DNA from: UBA8401 sp041665525
GTDB lineage: Bacteria; Bacteroidota; Ignavibacteria; UBA10030; UBA8401
NCBI GenBank assembly: GCA_041665525.1
Contig: JBAYIS010000002.1
Coordinates: forward strand, 124,001-188,000
Length of the DNA: 64,000 nt
Reading direction: 5' to 3'
Both the position numbers and the translations under genes were made by a program. This document shows, in pieces, positions 30,837 through 39,825 of this stretch. Under the pieces are notes generated by a model, which saw only the letters and a program-made list of their open reading frames with translations, searched no databases and was not told the DNA's origin. Each line of letters begins with the position of its first letter. Within the stretch, counting starts at the first letter, position 1.

Positions 30837-32587
30837 TATTTTTAAGACATAGTGCCCTTCTCGTATTGTGCATATCGCTGTCGGCCGCCCAAATCAGATT
30901 TCCCTCCGGCGACATCCAAAAAAAAACATTGGAACTCACCGGTGACGCCGCCGCATGGCCGGTGATCGTGTCATTTGCAGAACGGAATGTTGAAACAAAT
31001 ACATTTTTATTGTCCAGGGATGCGCTCCAACAAATCAAAAAATTTTCGCAACAACACGCACTGGTGAAGGAGGGGAAAGAATACTTTAACAGATTGCTTA
31101 AAGCCGGCGCACGGGTCTTTGCTCCGGAGGAACTTCAGGCCGCTGCGTCACTGGGGGCAGAGTATGATGCACAGGTGAAGGAAGGAAACTTCACAGTATT
31201 GTCCAGGACCGGCGGATTGTTTCTGCAATCATTGGACAACATTAAACGGACCATCGAGCGGAAGCGGAACGAAGAGATCGATGCACTGCTCGCCGAAAAG
31301 AACGGCACTGTAACAAAGCGAAAAGGATTCCTCGGAGACTGGAAGGATGCGCAAAAAGGGGATCTGTTAGCACAAGCGGACGGTTTACGGACTGGAGAAT
31401 TGAGTTTTGCACAGCTGGCATTCACGGATGGAGTTGAAGTGATGGTCGATCCGAATTCGACCGTCGTGATCCGCGCATCGATAATGGACAAACTGGATCA
31501 GCGGATCCGCCGGGACATTGCACTTGTTAAAGGGAGTTTGCTGACTAAACTTACTGAAAGTGCAAAGGAACGGAACAACTTCACGTTCCAGGCAGGTACA
31601 TCAGAATCTCAAGTTCGGTCCGGTAAATTCTGGGCAAGCGCTGTGGAAGAACGCCGCGTGAAACTCTCCAACTATGACGGCACGATGGATGTCTCGGCCA
31701 ACAAAGGAAGAGTTCGATTGAGAACGAACGAAGGCACTGTTGTGGAAAAAGGAAAAGATCCGCTCCCTCCCATACCGCTGCTGCCAGCTCCGTTGCTTCC
31801 ATGGAGCGGGATCGATTCCGTTATATATTCAGATGAACTGTTGCTGCAATGGACCGGCGTTCCGTTCAGCACCGGATATAAAGTGGAGTTATGCAAATCC
31901 AAAGAATTCAACACGGATATTAAGACCTATACTTCACAGCGGACACAGGTTCGCCTGGAAAAAATTGATTTGGGCATCGTCTATGTGCGATTAACTGCCG
32001 TCGATAAGTTCGGATTGCGCGGAATGGAGAGTCCTGTGTACCAAATCTTAAGGGTAGAGGATAAACTTCCTCCCGCAGTGAACATTGCAGGATGGGAAAC
32101 CGACCGTCAGTATACCGCATTGGCGCGACTGACGATCACCGGCAGCACAGAACCGGATGCACATTTCTCCGTGAATGGAAAGACTTTCGCGTTGAACTCC
32201 GACGGCTCCTTCGCCGTCGCCGTTTCTGTCGAACAATCCGAGCGGCAGGTGACGTTGAAAGCAACGGACCGCTCCGGCAATTCCCGCGAACGGCTCCTTT
32301 CAATCATCCCGATCGATATCAACAGGGTAACGGCGATCGACTGGAATTGTCCAGCGGAAGACACAATGCTCTCGCCGGTGACTGAATTGATCACAGCCCG
32401 CGGGACGGCATATCCTTCCATGCGGGTGGTCGTCACTCACGGCGAACAAAGAATTGCCGCGCAAACAGATTCCCAGGGAAACTGGGCGGTATCGGTACAG
32501 CAACTCATCGGCGTTCAATTGACGCTGGTATTTGAATCAATTAGTGATAATATTGTGGTCGCGACAAAAACATATCGGGTAGAATAA
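30833..32587 (+). CDS. Secreted FecR-domain protein with Ig-like C-terminal domains
   Basis: A 584-residue exported protein (signal peptide about 1-19). Residues 32-160 are largely helical and charged. A FecR-type beta region follows at about 175-320 (DLLAQADGLRTGELSFAQLAFTDGVEVMVDPNSTVVIR... GTMDVSANKGRVRLRTNEGTVV). A Pro-rich linker (PLPPIPLLPAPLLPW) leads to a fibronectin-like domain and two Ig-like repeats (about 325-584). FecR domains of this LysM/FecR sort are common in surface proteins and do not imply iron signalling here. It is coupled to the kinase before it and is followed with no gap by the PKD protein. Confidence 0.78.
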   Translation: MIFLRHSALLVLCISLSAAQIRFPSGDIQKKTLELTGDAAAWPVIVSFAERNVETNTFLLSRDALQQIKKFSQQHALVKEGKEYFNRLLKAGARVFAPEELQAAASLGAEYDAQVKEGNFTVLSRTGGLFLQSLDNIKRTIERKRNEEIDALLAEKNGTVTKRKGFLGDWKDAQKGDLLAQADGLRTGELSFAQLAFTDGVEVMVDPNSTVVIRASIMDKLDQRIRRDIALVKGSLLTKLTESAKERNNFTFQAGTSESQVRSGKFWASAVEERRVKLSNYDGTMDVSANKGRVRLRTNEGTVVEKGKDPLPPIPLLPAPLLPWSGIDSVIYSDELLLQWTGVPFSTGYKVELCKSKEFNTDIKTYTSQRTQVRLEKIDLGIVYVRLTAVDKFGLRGMESPVYQILRVEDKLPPAVNIAGWETDRQYTALARLTITGSTEPDAHFSVNGKTFALNSDGSFAVAVSVEQSERQVTLKATDRSGNSRERLLSIIPIDINRVTAIDWNCPAEDTMLSPVTELITARGTAYPSMRVVVTHGEQRIAAQTDSQGNWAVSVQQLIGVQLTLVFESISDNIVVATKTYRVE

Positions 32588-35500
32588 ATGCACTGTGTCG
32601 TTTTATCGGGAACATCAGAAGGACGATCCGGTCTGCCGGCGTTCATCATTGACAGCAGGAAAACAAACGTTTATGCAGTGTTCATCGCCCTGCTATTTGT
32701 TCTTCTCTCCGTCCAACCGCTTTTTGCACAGGAGGTTTTCCTCTCCGTCTCCGGAAATCAGGCGCTTGTCAAAGAGACCGGTGATAATGTTCATCAGTAC
32801 GATTTTTGGATTAAACCGGAACCGAATGCTACTAACGCCGCACTGCATCTGTTTGATGCCGGACTTGGCGGAGTTGCCGACATCATCCTCGGCTCGTTGG
32901 AAACTAACACCTCCTTCGAACTCATTCCTTTCGATGCTTTGTATTCATATTCTAACGGCAAGCTGACAGTCATTGCACGTACTGCAAAGCCGTCGATGAA
33001 ACTGACAACCCTTGATGAACAACAGTACTATAATCGCTGGAAACGATTCTCCATTCTCGACGCATCACGAAAGAACGGCTGGATCCTCCGCGTTCGGGCT
33101 GCAGACGGCAACGATGTAAACAGTTTCCAGTTGCAGGTGGCAGATTCAAATTCCGTAGCGTCACTCCGGACTGACTGGTCGATCCTTGCGATCGATCTTT
33201 CCATTTGTCTGTATCGAATTCCGTCAACCGCAGAGATGCAGCTTCGCCCGTTCCTTCCATCTGAACTAACAGTCACATCATTCGCGTCGTTTGGCGAAGA
33301 ACAGGTACATGTCGGCATTCGCGATGCATTCGGAAATTATTCAAAACTTCCGGCCGCCAAAGGTTTCTATCTACCGGTTCTACCAAACGGCATGGCGAAT
33401 GAATGGGGACTTACCGTTTCCGGCTCACCGCTGAAAGTGAACAATCTTGTAGTGAAAGGGACTCCTTTTCCTGTATTGTGGGAATTAAAACCGGTGATCG
33501 TCCGTCAACCTCAAAAACCGGTCATCGAAGCGGTTCAGCGTGCAAGTACATCGTGCAATAACGTGGTGCTTGCTTTGAACGAAGCAACAAAAAAAAATCT
33601 GTTCGGCGGCGATCCAAAATGGAGTTATGGTACAAAGATATACGAAAAGGATTCTGCCGATATTGATTTTGGACGACCGGGAAAGAGTTCTGTCTCCGTC
33701 TTCATACCTACCCGCGGCATGTATTTTCCCCGGTTCTGGCATCAGAATATTGCAGTCACCGTCAATGCTCCGCCAACCGCCGTCATCACAGCAGACAAGA
33801 CTATCGCCGCTCCCGGTGAAATCGTCACGCTCTCTTCCGCTTCGTCATCCGATCCTGAAAAAGCAGTGTTGACCTATCAGTGGTATGTAAACGGAGAATT
33901 CCGCAGCGATGAAAAAATACTGACGCTCTCCAGCTTATTGCCGACAATATACGACGTAAAACTGTTGGTGAACGATGGAGCGCCAAACTCATCCTGCACC
34001 GAAGCGAACGCTTTCCAAAAGATCCGTGTCAATGCTCAGCCGTATGTGGATGTGAATTTCCGGTCCATCTTCGGCCGTTCGACACCAGTCTCGTTTGTGG
34101 TGGAAAACGATGCGGATAACGACAATGATGAACTTGATTTCCTCTGGAGCGGCGCCGGCATCACCGGATCAAACAAAGGAAATTCGATTTCCATAAAACA
34201 TGACAAAGCCGGAAGTTATTCTCTCACGCTCACTGCAAACGACAGGACAAATACTTCGAATTCAACATTTACCCAAACGATTAAATACCGTGTTAACGCC
34301 GAACCGCTCCCCGCATTTGAAATGATTAAGCAAGCAGCTCCCAGCGACACAATTCGGTTGCGTGCTTCTGCAATTGATACGGACAATCCAATCGTTGCAT
34401 TTTCTTGGTCTTCTACCGCCGGTCATAATGTTGCTGGTGAATCTGCACATCTTTCATTTTCTCAAGCCGGAGATTATACAGTAACGCTCACGGCCGATGA
34501 TGGTGAGAATGTCGAAAACTCGATTCAAACAATCTCCCGGGAGATCCATATCAACGCTCCGCCGGTGCCGGTAATCACCGCTGAATCTCGGTCTACATCA
34601 GCCCGACAGAAAATCTCGGCAGAAAAGACATCTGATGCAGACCAGAAAGAACTTGTTCACACGTGGGATTTCGGCGATGGATCGACAGGTATCGGAAGAA
34701 CCGTGGTTCATGAATACCAGCAAAGCGGAAGATATTCCATTACGCTGACCGTTGATGACCGGCAGCGCCAATCGAACAGTATTCAACGGACAACTCATGA
34801 CCTGGTGATTAACAAGTATCCGGTTGCACAGTTTGCAATCCCCGCAGTGTGGGAACCAACCCGTCCGCTGCAACTGGACGGAACACGCAGCAGCGATCCT
34901 GACGGAACCGTGGCTGAATATTTTTGGTATGTAAACGGCGTGGAAAAAGCACGCAGCGCAAATCCGACCATTACCTTCGATGAACCCGGCGACTATGCTG
35001 TTGCATTAAAAGTGAAGGATGATTCAGGATTTGATGATGCTGTCGGTTTGAAAACTCTTTCCATCCACATCAATTATCCTCCGGTCGTTCAATTCAAAAC
35101 CGTACCGAATGTTGCTGAACCCAATATACCCGTTACCTTCGACGCAACTGCATCATCAGACCGTGAAACAAAGAACTTACGGATCATCCGTTGGAGATTC
35201 TCAGATGGCACGACTGCTGAGGGAATGAAGGTAACAAAGACTTTTTCGCGGTCCGGTGTTATCAATGCTACCGCAATAGCGGATGACGGCTCTGGATTTT
35301 CAAATTCTGCGCAATCTGTGCAAAAAGATATTCTTGTCAATGCCGCTCCGATCATCGTCACCAAAACATTGTTCAGAACGAACTCGCGCCGGATACTGCT
35401 CGACGCCAGCCAGAGTTACGATATAGACAAACATGCCGTTAATTTCGAATGGCTGTTACCAGACGGGACTCGTGTGAACAAAGCCGCATTCACATGGGAT

Positions 35501-37390
35501 GCTCCTTCGGGCGGTGTTCATTTCATTACACTCACAGCGAATGACGGACAGGAACGGAAGAACAGCATCACACGCGAAACGGTGAAGATCCTTGTCAATC
35601 GTCCACCTGTTGCCGTTGTAGATTCGCTGATTTATTCCTGCACCGGTCAAACGATTCTATTCAACGGTTCACTGTCGTACGATCCGGATGGAGATGCGGT
35701 ATCAACCAAATGGGATTTCGGCGACGGTACGACCTCGACCGAAACAAATCCTGCGCATACCTATAAGACGCCGGGATATTATACGGTGAAACTGCTGCTC
35801 AACGACGGTTTTGCGGAACAACCCGCTACCGCCACCATACCGATTATTATCGAAGGTTCTCCGGTCGCATATCAGACTTTTACCGATACTTCCGTTTGTG
35901 TGAATGTCCCGCTCTCTTTTGACGGTTCACAGAGCATCGATCCGAATGGTCTTATCGGATCATACACATGGGATTTTGGCGACGGGATCACCTCGCTCGG
36001 TGCGGTAGTATCGCATGCGTATACCAAAGCAGGAACATATTACGCAACATTGACCGTGGTCGGAAGCGGCAGCGGACGATGCACGCGGGTTAGCCAGGCA
36101 ACTTCTACCATTCACGTAATCGAAGGACCGACGGCGAACTTTGCAATGCCGGAACGTGTGAGCATTGGCGAACAGGTCTCATTCGATCCCGCACCCTCGA
36201 AATTGAACGGTGTTGTCTCTTCCGTGCGATGGAAAATCGGCAACGATTCGGTCTTCACTTCCTCAACATTAAGCCCGGTACAATATCGTTTTCAGCGGTC
36301 GGGCACCTATGAGATCGCTTTGATGATAGATATTCAATCCTCTTCAAGCTGTAACAGTGCGAGCGTCGTGAAGAAGATTCTGGTGAACGAACCTCCGTTC
36401 ATATCCTGGAATATCCCGACTGACGCTGCGCTCGGTGACCGCCTGGTGCTCGATGCATCAAAATCCGGCGATACAGACGGGATTATTGCCCAATATGATT
36501 GGAAGATTGATGGAAAACAGATCGGCACAACACCGGTCGTTACCGCGGCACAGATCACCGCTGGAGTCCACACCGTAGAGTTGACCATCACCGACAATTC
36601 GCAGACAGCAACGCGCTCTGTCCGAAAACAGGCAACAGTGCGCATCAACTCAAAACCGAATCCGACATTCTCCCTTGCCGAACCATTGTACGAAAATGAA
36701 ATGATTATTTTGAAACCGGAACATTTGCGTGATGCGGACTCCGATACGTTGACATTTGCTTGGAGGATCAACGATGCTGCCATATCATCCGACTCGATCC
36801 GGCTTTCTGCCGGAAGGATGATTATCACGCTCATTGCGAATGACGGCAGGGGTGTCCGCAATTCAATTGATTCAGTCCAAAAAGAGTTCTTTGTGATTGC
36901 ACAACCAACATTCACCGCTGGGTATCCGAAGGATTGGATCATCGGAACCGAGATAAATGCCAATCAACTGTTTTCGAACGGCACCATCAACTTTGCAGGC
37001 AATATCAAGATTCAACCGACATGGATTCCTACAACAACCGGTGTACAGTCAGCGACCGTGGTTTGGACGCCAACAGGTAAGGTGCTCGCCTCAAACCAAT
37101 TTACCATCACGGTATGGGACTCTTTGGAGTTCACGGACAAACCCTCTGCACAGACAATCATCTGGAATCCTTCGAATCCGTCGATTATTTTGACGGCACC
37201 AAAAGTGAATCGGCCTGAAAATTCCAAGATTGGCTACGAATGGCGAAAAGGAAAAGAGATATTTGGCGTTGGCACGGTGGTGGAAGGAAAGCTGAATCGC
37301 GGCAAGAATATTTTCACTCTCCGCGCGATCGATCAGGACATTCAAGGCGCTCATTCAGTGGAAATTGAGGTTCTCGTATTCTGCGAGTAG
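32588..37390 (+). CDS. Giant secreted protein with twelve PKD-like repeats
   Basis: A 1600-residue protein with a hydrophobic export segment at about 30-47 (signal or anchor). From about residue 395 to 1450, twelve PKD/Ig-like units repeat in tandem. Each opens with 'N-A/E/R-P-P' type strands, contains a 'S-x-D-P-D-G' turn and a W-x-F/W-G-D-G or YxWxxxG core, and closes with YxVxLxVxDG and an N-S-I motif. The first 390 residues and the last 150 have other beta-rich folds. PKD arrays act as rigid surface stalks or adhesins. There is no sorting domain or anchor at the C-terminus. The ATG follows the FecR-protein stop directly (TAAATG). Confidence 0.82.
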   Translation: MHCVVLSGTSEGRSGLPAFIIDSRKTNVYAVFIALLFVLLSVQPLFAQEVFLSVSGNQALVKETGDNVHQYDFWIKPEPNATNAALHLFDAGLGGVADIILGSLETNTSFELIPFDALYSYSNGKLTVIARTAKPSMKLTTLDEQQYYNRWKRFSILDASRKNGWILRVRAADGNDVNSFQLQVADSNSVASLRTDWSILAIDLSICLYRIPSTAEMQLRPFLPSELTVTSFASFGEEQVHVGIRDAFGNYSKLPAAKGFYLPVLPNGMANEWGLTVSGSPLKVNNLVVKGTPFPVLWELKPVIVRQPQKPVIEAVQRASTSCNNVVLALNEATKKNLFGGDPKWSYGTKIYEKDSADIDFGRPGKSSVSVFIPTRGMYFPRFWHQNIAVTVNAPPTAVITADKTIAAPGEIVTLSSASSSDPEKAVLTYQWYVNGEFRSDEKILTLSSLLPTIYDVKLLVNDGAPNSSCTEANAFQKIRVNAQPYVDVNFRSIFGRSTPVSFVVENDADNDNDELDFLWSGAGITGSNKGNSISIKHDKAGSYSLTLTANDRTNTSNSTFTQTIKYRVNAEPLPAFEMIKQAAPSDTIRLRASAIDTDNPIVAFSWSSTAGHNVAGESAHLSFSQAGDYTVTLTADDGENVENSIQTISREIHINAPPVPVITAESRSTSARQKISAEKTSDADQKELVHTWDFGDGSTGIGRTVVHEYQQSGRYSITLTVDDRQRQSNSIQRTTHDLVINKYPVAQFAIPAVWEPTRPLQLDGTRSSDPDGTVAEYFWYVNGVEKARSANPTITFDEPGDYAVALKVKDDSGFDDAVGLKTLSIHINYPPVVQFKTVPNVAEPNIPVTFDATASSDRETKNLRIIRWRFSDGTTAEGMKVTKTFSRSGVINATAIADDGSGFSNSAQSVQKDILVNAAPIIVTKTLFRTNSRRILLDASQSYDIDKHAVNFEWLLPDGTRVNKAAFTWDAPSGGVHFITLTANDGQERKNSITRETVKILVNRPPVAVVDSLIYSCTGQTILFNGSLSYDPDGDAVSTKWDFGDGTTSTETNPAHTYKTPGYYTVKLLLNDGFAEQPATATIPIIIEGSPVAYQTFTDTSVCVNVPLSFDGSQSIDPNGLIGSYTWDFGDGITSLGAVVSHAYTKAGTYYATLTVVGSGSGRCTRVSQATSTIHVIEGPTANFAMPERVSIGEQVSFDPAPSKLNGVVSSVRWKIGNDSVFTSSTLSPVQYRFQRSGTYEIALMIDIQSSSSCNSASVVKKILVNEPPFISWNIPTDAALGDRLVLDASKSGDTDGIIAQYDWKIDGKQIGTTPVVTAAQITAGVHTVELTITDNSQTATRSVRKQATVRINSKPNPTFSLAEPLYENEMIILKPEHLRDADSDTLTFAWRINDAAISSDSIRLSAGRMIITLIANDGRGVRNSIDSVQKEFFVIAQPTFTAGYPKDWIIGTEINANQLFSNGTINFAGNIKIQPTWIPTTTGVQSATVVWTPTGKVLASNQFTITVWDSLEFTDKPSAQTIIWNPSNPSIILTAPKVNRPENSKIGYEWRKGKEIFGVGTVVEGKLNRGKNIFTLRAIDQDIQGAHSVEIEVLVFCE

Positions 37391-37442
37391 CCTTGCAGGG
37401 ATCTCTCCCTTCCCTGCGTGATAGAAATAAATGAAAACCCAA

Positions 37443-37472
37443 ATCCCCGGAAAATACTCCGGGGATTTTCTA
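37443..37472. terminator. Shared convergent terminator
   Basis: ATCCCCGGA (37443-37451) with TCCGGGGAT (37458-37466). The plus strand continues TTTTCTATTTTTTA. It serves the PKD operon from the left and, with its weaker A-rich side, the YciI gene from the right. Confidence 0.82.
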
Positions 37473-37757
37473 TTTTTTATCGCTCCCCACCACAACGGTC
37501 CAGGGCCGCAATTCCCATTTTTCCACAATTCCATTCTTATAATATGGATCATTCTTCACGAAATTTTCTATTACGGAGGGGTCGCTGACACGAAAGATCA
37601 GCAGCGTGGTATCGGCAGGATCGCTGAATGCGCCGCCGAGAAGCAGTTCTCCGCGAGAGACGAATTCATTGGCGAGCCCAAGATGTTCTTCTCGGAATTG
37701 TGTGCGACGGGTGACGTAGTCCGGAACAACATGATAGATCAAGGCATAATAATTCAT
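37470..37757 (-). CDS. YciI-like protein
   Basis: A 95-residue YciI/YCII-domain protein, a ferredoxin-like fold of the dimeric alpha/beta barrel group. The family pattern is visible: YYALIYHVVPDYVTRRTQFREEHLGLANEFVSRGELLLGGAF, ...LLIFRVSDPSVIENFVKNDPYYKNGIVEKWELRPW. The conserved H/D pair that may be catalytic is at H25 and D79. Function is unknown. Its start overlaps the stop of the tautomerase gene (ATGA). Confidence 0.85.
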   Translation of the reverse strand: MNYYALIYHVVPDYVTRRTQFREEHLGLANEFVSRGELLLGGAFSDPADTTLLIFRVSDPSVIENFVKNDPYYKNGIVEKWELRPWTVVVGSDKK

Positions 37758-37960
37758 TGGTCTTTCCTTTGTCGTAATTCAGATGTCAGCATACCGGCAA
37801 ATCCCCAGTTCTCCGTCTCCACTTCATCGATAACAATGTGGATATGCTCAGGCTTTTTCCCGAGCACCCTCTGCAGCGTATCGGTGATCTCTTTCACGAC
37901 CTGCGCTTTTTGTGCAACGGTCGCGCCATCCTTTGTAATCTTTACATTAACGTATGGCAT
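37754..37960 (-). CDS. 4-oxalocrotonate tautomerase family protein
   Basis: A 68-residue tautomerase. P2 directly after the initiator Met is the expected catalytic base (MPYVNVKITKDGATVAQKAQVVKEITDTL...), and HIHIVIDEVETENWGFAG is the conserved second half. The substrate is unknown. It is translationally coupled to the YciI-like gene. Confidence 0.85.
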   Translation of the reverse strand: MPYVNVKITKDGATVAQKAQVVKEITDTLQRVLGKKPEHIHIVIDEVETENWGFAGMLTSELRQRKDQ

Positions 37961-38116
37961 CGTGTGTTGTTGTTTGTGAACAGTTTCTTATTGTGCGGTG
38001 GATTCGGATATTCAATCGAAATCTTGCTTCTCATTGGACTTGTTCTTTTATTAGTCCGGTAAAATGTCAGCATAGTAGATCGAAAAAGCAAATTTTTATC
38101 AACAACAGGAGGAACA

Positions 38117-38434
38117 ATGTTGCTTACAACCACAAATACCGTTGAAGGAAAACGGGCAGTGAAATATTATGGACTCGTCAGCGGCGAGGCAATCCTTGGT
38201 GCAAATATCTTCAAGGACTTATTTGCAGGAATCCGGGATATCGTCGGCGGTCGTTCTGCTGCGTATGAAGAAGAACTTCGCCGGGCAAAAGAAATCGCTC
38301 TGGAAGAGATGCAGCAACAGGCCAGGTCAATGGGAGCGAATGCGGTGATCGGCGTCGATCTTGATTATGAAACAGTCGGCAACGGCACAATGTTGATGGT
38401 AAGCGCAAGCGGCACAGCGGTAACACTGGAGTAA
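38117..38434 (+). CDS. YbjQ/UPF0145 family protein
   Basis: A 105-residue protein of the UPF0145 (YbjQ, 'heavy-metal-binding') family. It carries the diagnostic VKYYGLVSGEAILGANIFKDLFAGIRDIVGGRSAAYEEEL, ARSMGANAVIGVDLDYETVG and MLMVSASGTAV. It assembles as a pentamer in known structures; its biological role is unclear. A strong Shine-Dalgarno (AGGAGGAA) lies 4 nt before the ATG. It stands alone, with 156 bp upstream that hold an inverted GGACT/AGTCC pair (38036-38058) but no clear promoter. Confidence 0.92.
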   Translation: MLLTTTNTVEGKRAVKYYGLVSGEAILGANIFKDLFAGIRDIVGGRSAAYEEELRRAKEIALEEMQQQARSMGANAVIGVDLDYETVGNGTMLMVSASGTAVTLE

Positions 38435-38439
38435 TTGTG

Positions 38440-38470
38440 ATATGACCGTCACCTCTGCGGACGGTCATAT
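38440..38470. terminator. Convergent terminator between the YbjQ gene and rdgB
   Basis: ATATGACCGTC (38440-38450) pairs perfectly with GACGGTCATAT (38460-38470), 9-nt loop, with short T-rich flanks on both strands. Confidence 0.72.
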
Positions 38471-38471
38471 T

Positions 38472-39059
38472 TTACATCCCTTTCAATTTATCAACTGCCT
38501 TTTCCAGCGCTCGCGCGCGATGACTGAGAATGTTTTTCTCTTCAAGCGACATCTCGGCATAGGTTCGTGTATATCCTTTGGGAACAAACAATGGATCATA
38601 TCCAAATCCTTGATTCCCCCGCGGTTCTTCGGTGATGGCACCTTCCACACATCCTTCGACTGTCTGCTCGAATCCTTTCCCGACCATGGCGATTACCGTG
38701 CGAAATTGTGCTCTCCGGCGGCGCGGAGGAACACCGGACATTTCCCGCCGCAGCTTGTCGCAGTTATCTTTATAGGACGCTTGCTCTCCTGCATACCGCG
38801 CGGAAAACACACCCGGCATCATTGCCAGATAAAAGACTTCCAGCCCCGTGTCGTCTGCAAGTGATAGCATTCCTGTGGCAACATATGCTTCACGCGCTTT
38901 TTTTAATGCATTTCCCTTCAGCGTGGGTGCATCTTCCACCGTCTTCGGAACATCGGTAATGTCGATCAGTGAATGTACGTCGAATGGAAGTGTCAGAAGA
39001 AAATGTTTTATCTCTTCCACTTTGTGGCGGTTATTGGTTGCAAGAAGTATTTTATTCAA
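38472..39059 (-). CDS. rdgB: Non-canonical purine NTP pyrophosphatase (dITP/XTP pyrophosphatase)
   Basis: A 195-residue Ham1/RdgB protein. The nucleotide-binding start ILLATNNRHKVEEIKHFL, the ADDTGLEVFYLAMMPGVFSARYAG loop, GNQGFGYDPLFVPKG and SHRARALEKAVDKL are all conserved. It hydrolyses ITP, dITP and XTP to monophosphates. Its ATG overlaps the stop of the PQ-loop gene (ATGA), and guaD is next upstream, so the three form one small operon. Confidence 0.95.
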   Translation of the reverse strand: MNKILLATNNRHKVEEIKHFLLTLPFDVHSLIDITDVPKTVEDAPTLKGNALKKAREAYVATGMLSLADDTGLEVFYLAMMPGVFSARYAGEQASYKDNCDKLRREMSGVPPRRRRAQFRTVIAMVGKGFEQTVEGCVEGAITEEPRGNQGFGYDPLFVPKGYTRTYAEMSLEEKNILSHRARALEKAVDKLKGM

Positions 39060-39316
39060 AATTCTTTCCGCGGGAATACGCCATAATACAGGTTAATGAG
39101 GCTGGCAAGTGTCGTATAACTGTTCAGCAGAATTAGCGGAAGATTTTCCAATCCAATGGCCTGCACCATCAGCAATCCGGCGCCGATCGCATACATCAGC
39201 AAAAAGGAGCGCTCCATAGCAACTCTGCCGTTCTTAATTGTTTCTATCGTTTGCGGAATCCAGCAGATCGCCAGAAAAATGAATCCGCCGTAACCTAACA
39301 TATCAAGTGTGTTCAT
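39056..39316 (-). CDS. Small membrane protein, PQ-loop/SemiSWEET-like
   Basis: An 86-residue protein with three hydrophobic helices (about 5-20, 32-52, 56-77) and a CWIPQTIETIKNGR motif in the first, the PQ-loop signature of SemiSWEET-type half transporters, which work as dimers. Substrate unknown; small-molecule export is the family's theme. The start at 39316 lies 2 bp after the guaD stop (TGA-AT-ATG); the frame upstream overlaps guaD and is not used. A lipid-A-synthase N-domain relative is an alternative. Confidence 0.65.
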   Translation of the reverse strand: MNTLDMLGYGGFIFLAICWIPQTIETIKNGRVAMERSFLLMYAIGAGLLMVQAIGLENLPLILLNSYTTLASLINLYYGVFPRKEF

Positions 39317-39318
39317 AT

Positions 39319-39786
39319 TCAGTACTGGACCTTGTCGTTCTTTTGTTCCCATTCACGGAACGCTGCGAGCGCTTCCTGCCGCATTAATTGAACCGCCGGG
39401 ATCTTTCGTTCAGAAACCTTTTTCGGAAGTTCTGAATACAAAAACTCATCATCAAAACCGATGTGCGCTGCATCGCTCCGAGTGTTCGCATAATAGATCC
39501 TGTCCGGCCGCGCCCAGTAGATGGCGCCAAGGCACATTGGGCACGGCTCACAAGAAGTATAGATTTCGCAGCCGGTCAACTGGAAGGTGTTCAATTCCTT
39601 ACATGCGTTGCGGATTGCAACGATCTCCGCATGTGCCGTGGGATCATTGGAGGAGGTGACAGTGTTCGTCCCTCGTGCCACAATCTTACCATCCTTGACG
39701 ACCACACAGGCGAACGGTCCGCCGTTCCCTTCCCTGATGTTGTTCACTGACAGCCTGATGGCTTCCCACATGAATTCAGCATTCAT
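39319..39786 (-). CDS. guaD: Guanine deaminase (cytidine-deaminase fold)
   Basis: A 155-residue zinc deaminase. The motifs are HAEIVAIRNACKEL (zinc His and catalytic Glu) and SCEPCPMCLGAIYWARPDRIYYA (two zinc Cys). The long conserved match to the Bacillus GuaD pattern (SNDPTAHAE, TDA/SDAAHIGFDD) and its C-terminal extension separate it from tRNA adenosine deaminase TadA. It converts guanine to xanthine. It heads an operon with a PQ-loop membrane protein and RdgB, which removes the XTP/ITP such a step can lead to. Confidence 0.85.
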   Translation of the reverse strand: MNAEFMWEAIRLSVNNIREGNGGPFACVVVKDGKIVARGTNTVTSSNDPTAHAEIVAIRNACKELNTFQLTGCEIYTSCEPCPMCLGAIYWARPDRIYYANTRSDAAHIGFDDEFLYSELPKKVSERKIPAVQLMRQEALAAFREWEQKNDKVQY

Positions 39787-39825
39787 TATTTAACCCTTTG
39801 GTTCGGTTGAATAAGCAGCATCCGG

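Noticed and set aside
31135..31491. Antisense ORF inside the FecR-domain gene
   Set aside because: Ser/Ala-rich shadow with no start signal; the plus-strand gene is well supported by coupling and domains.
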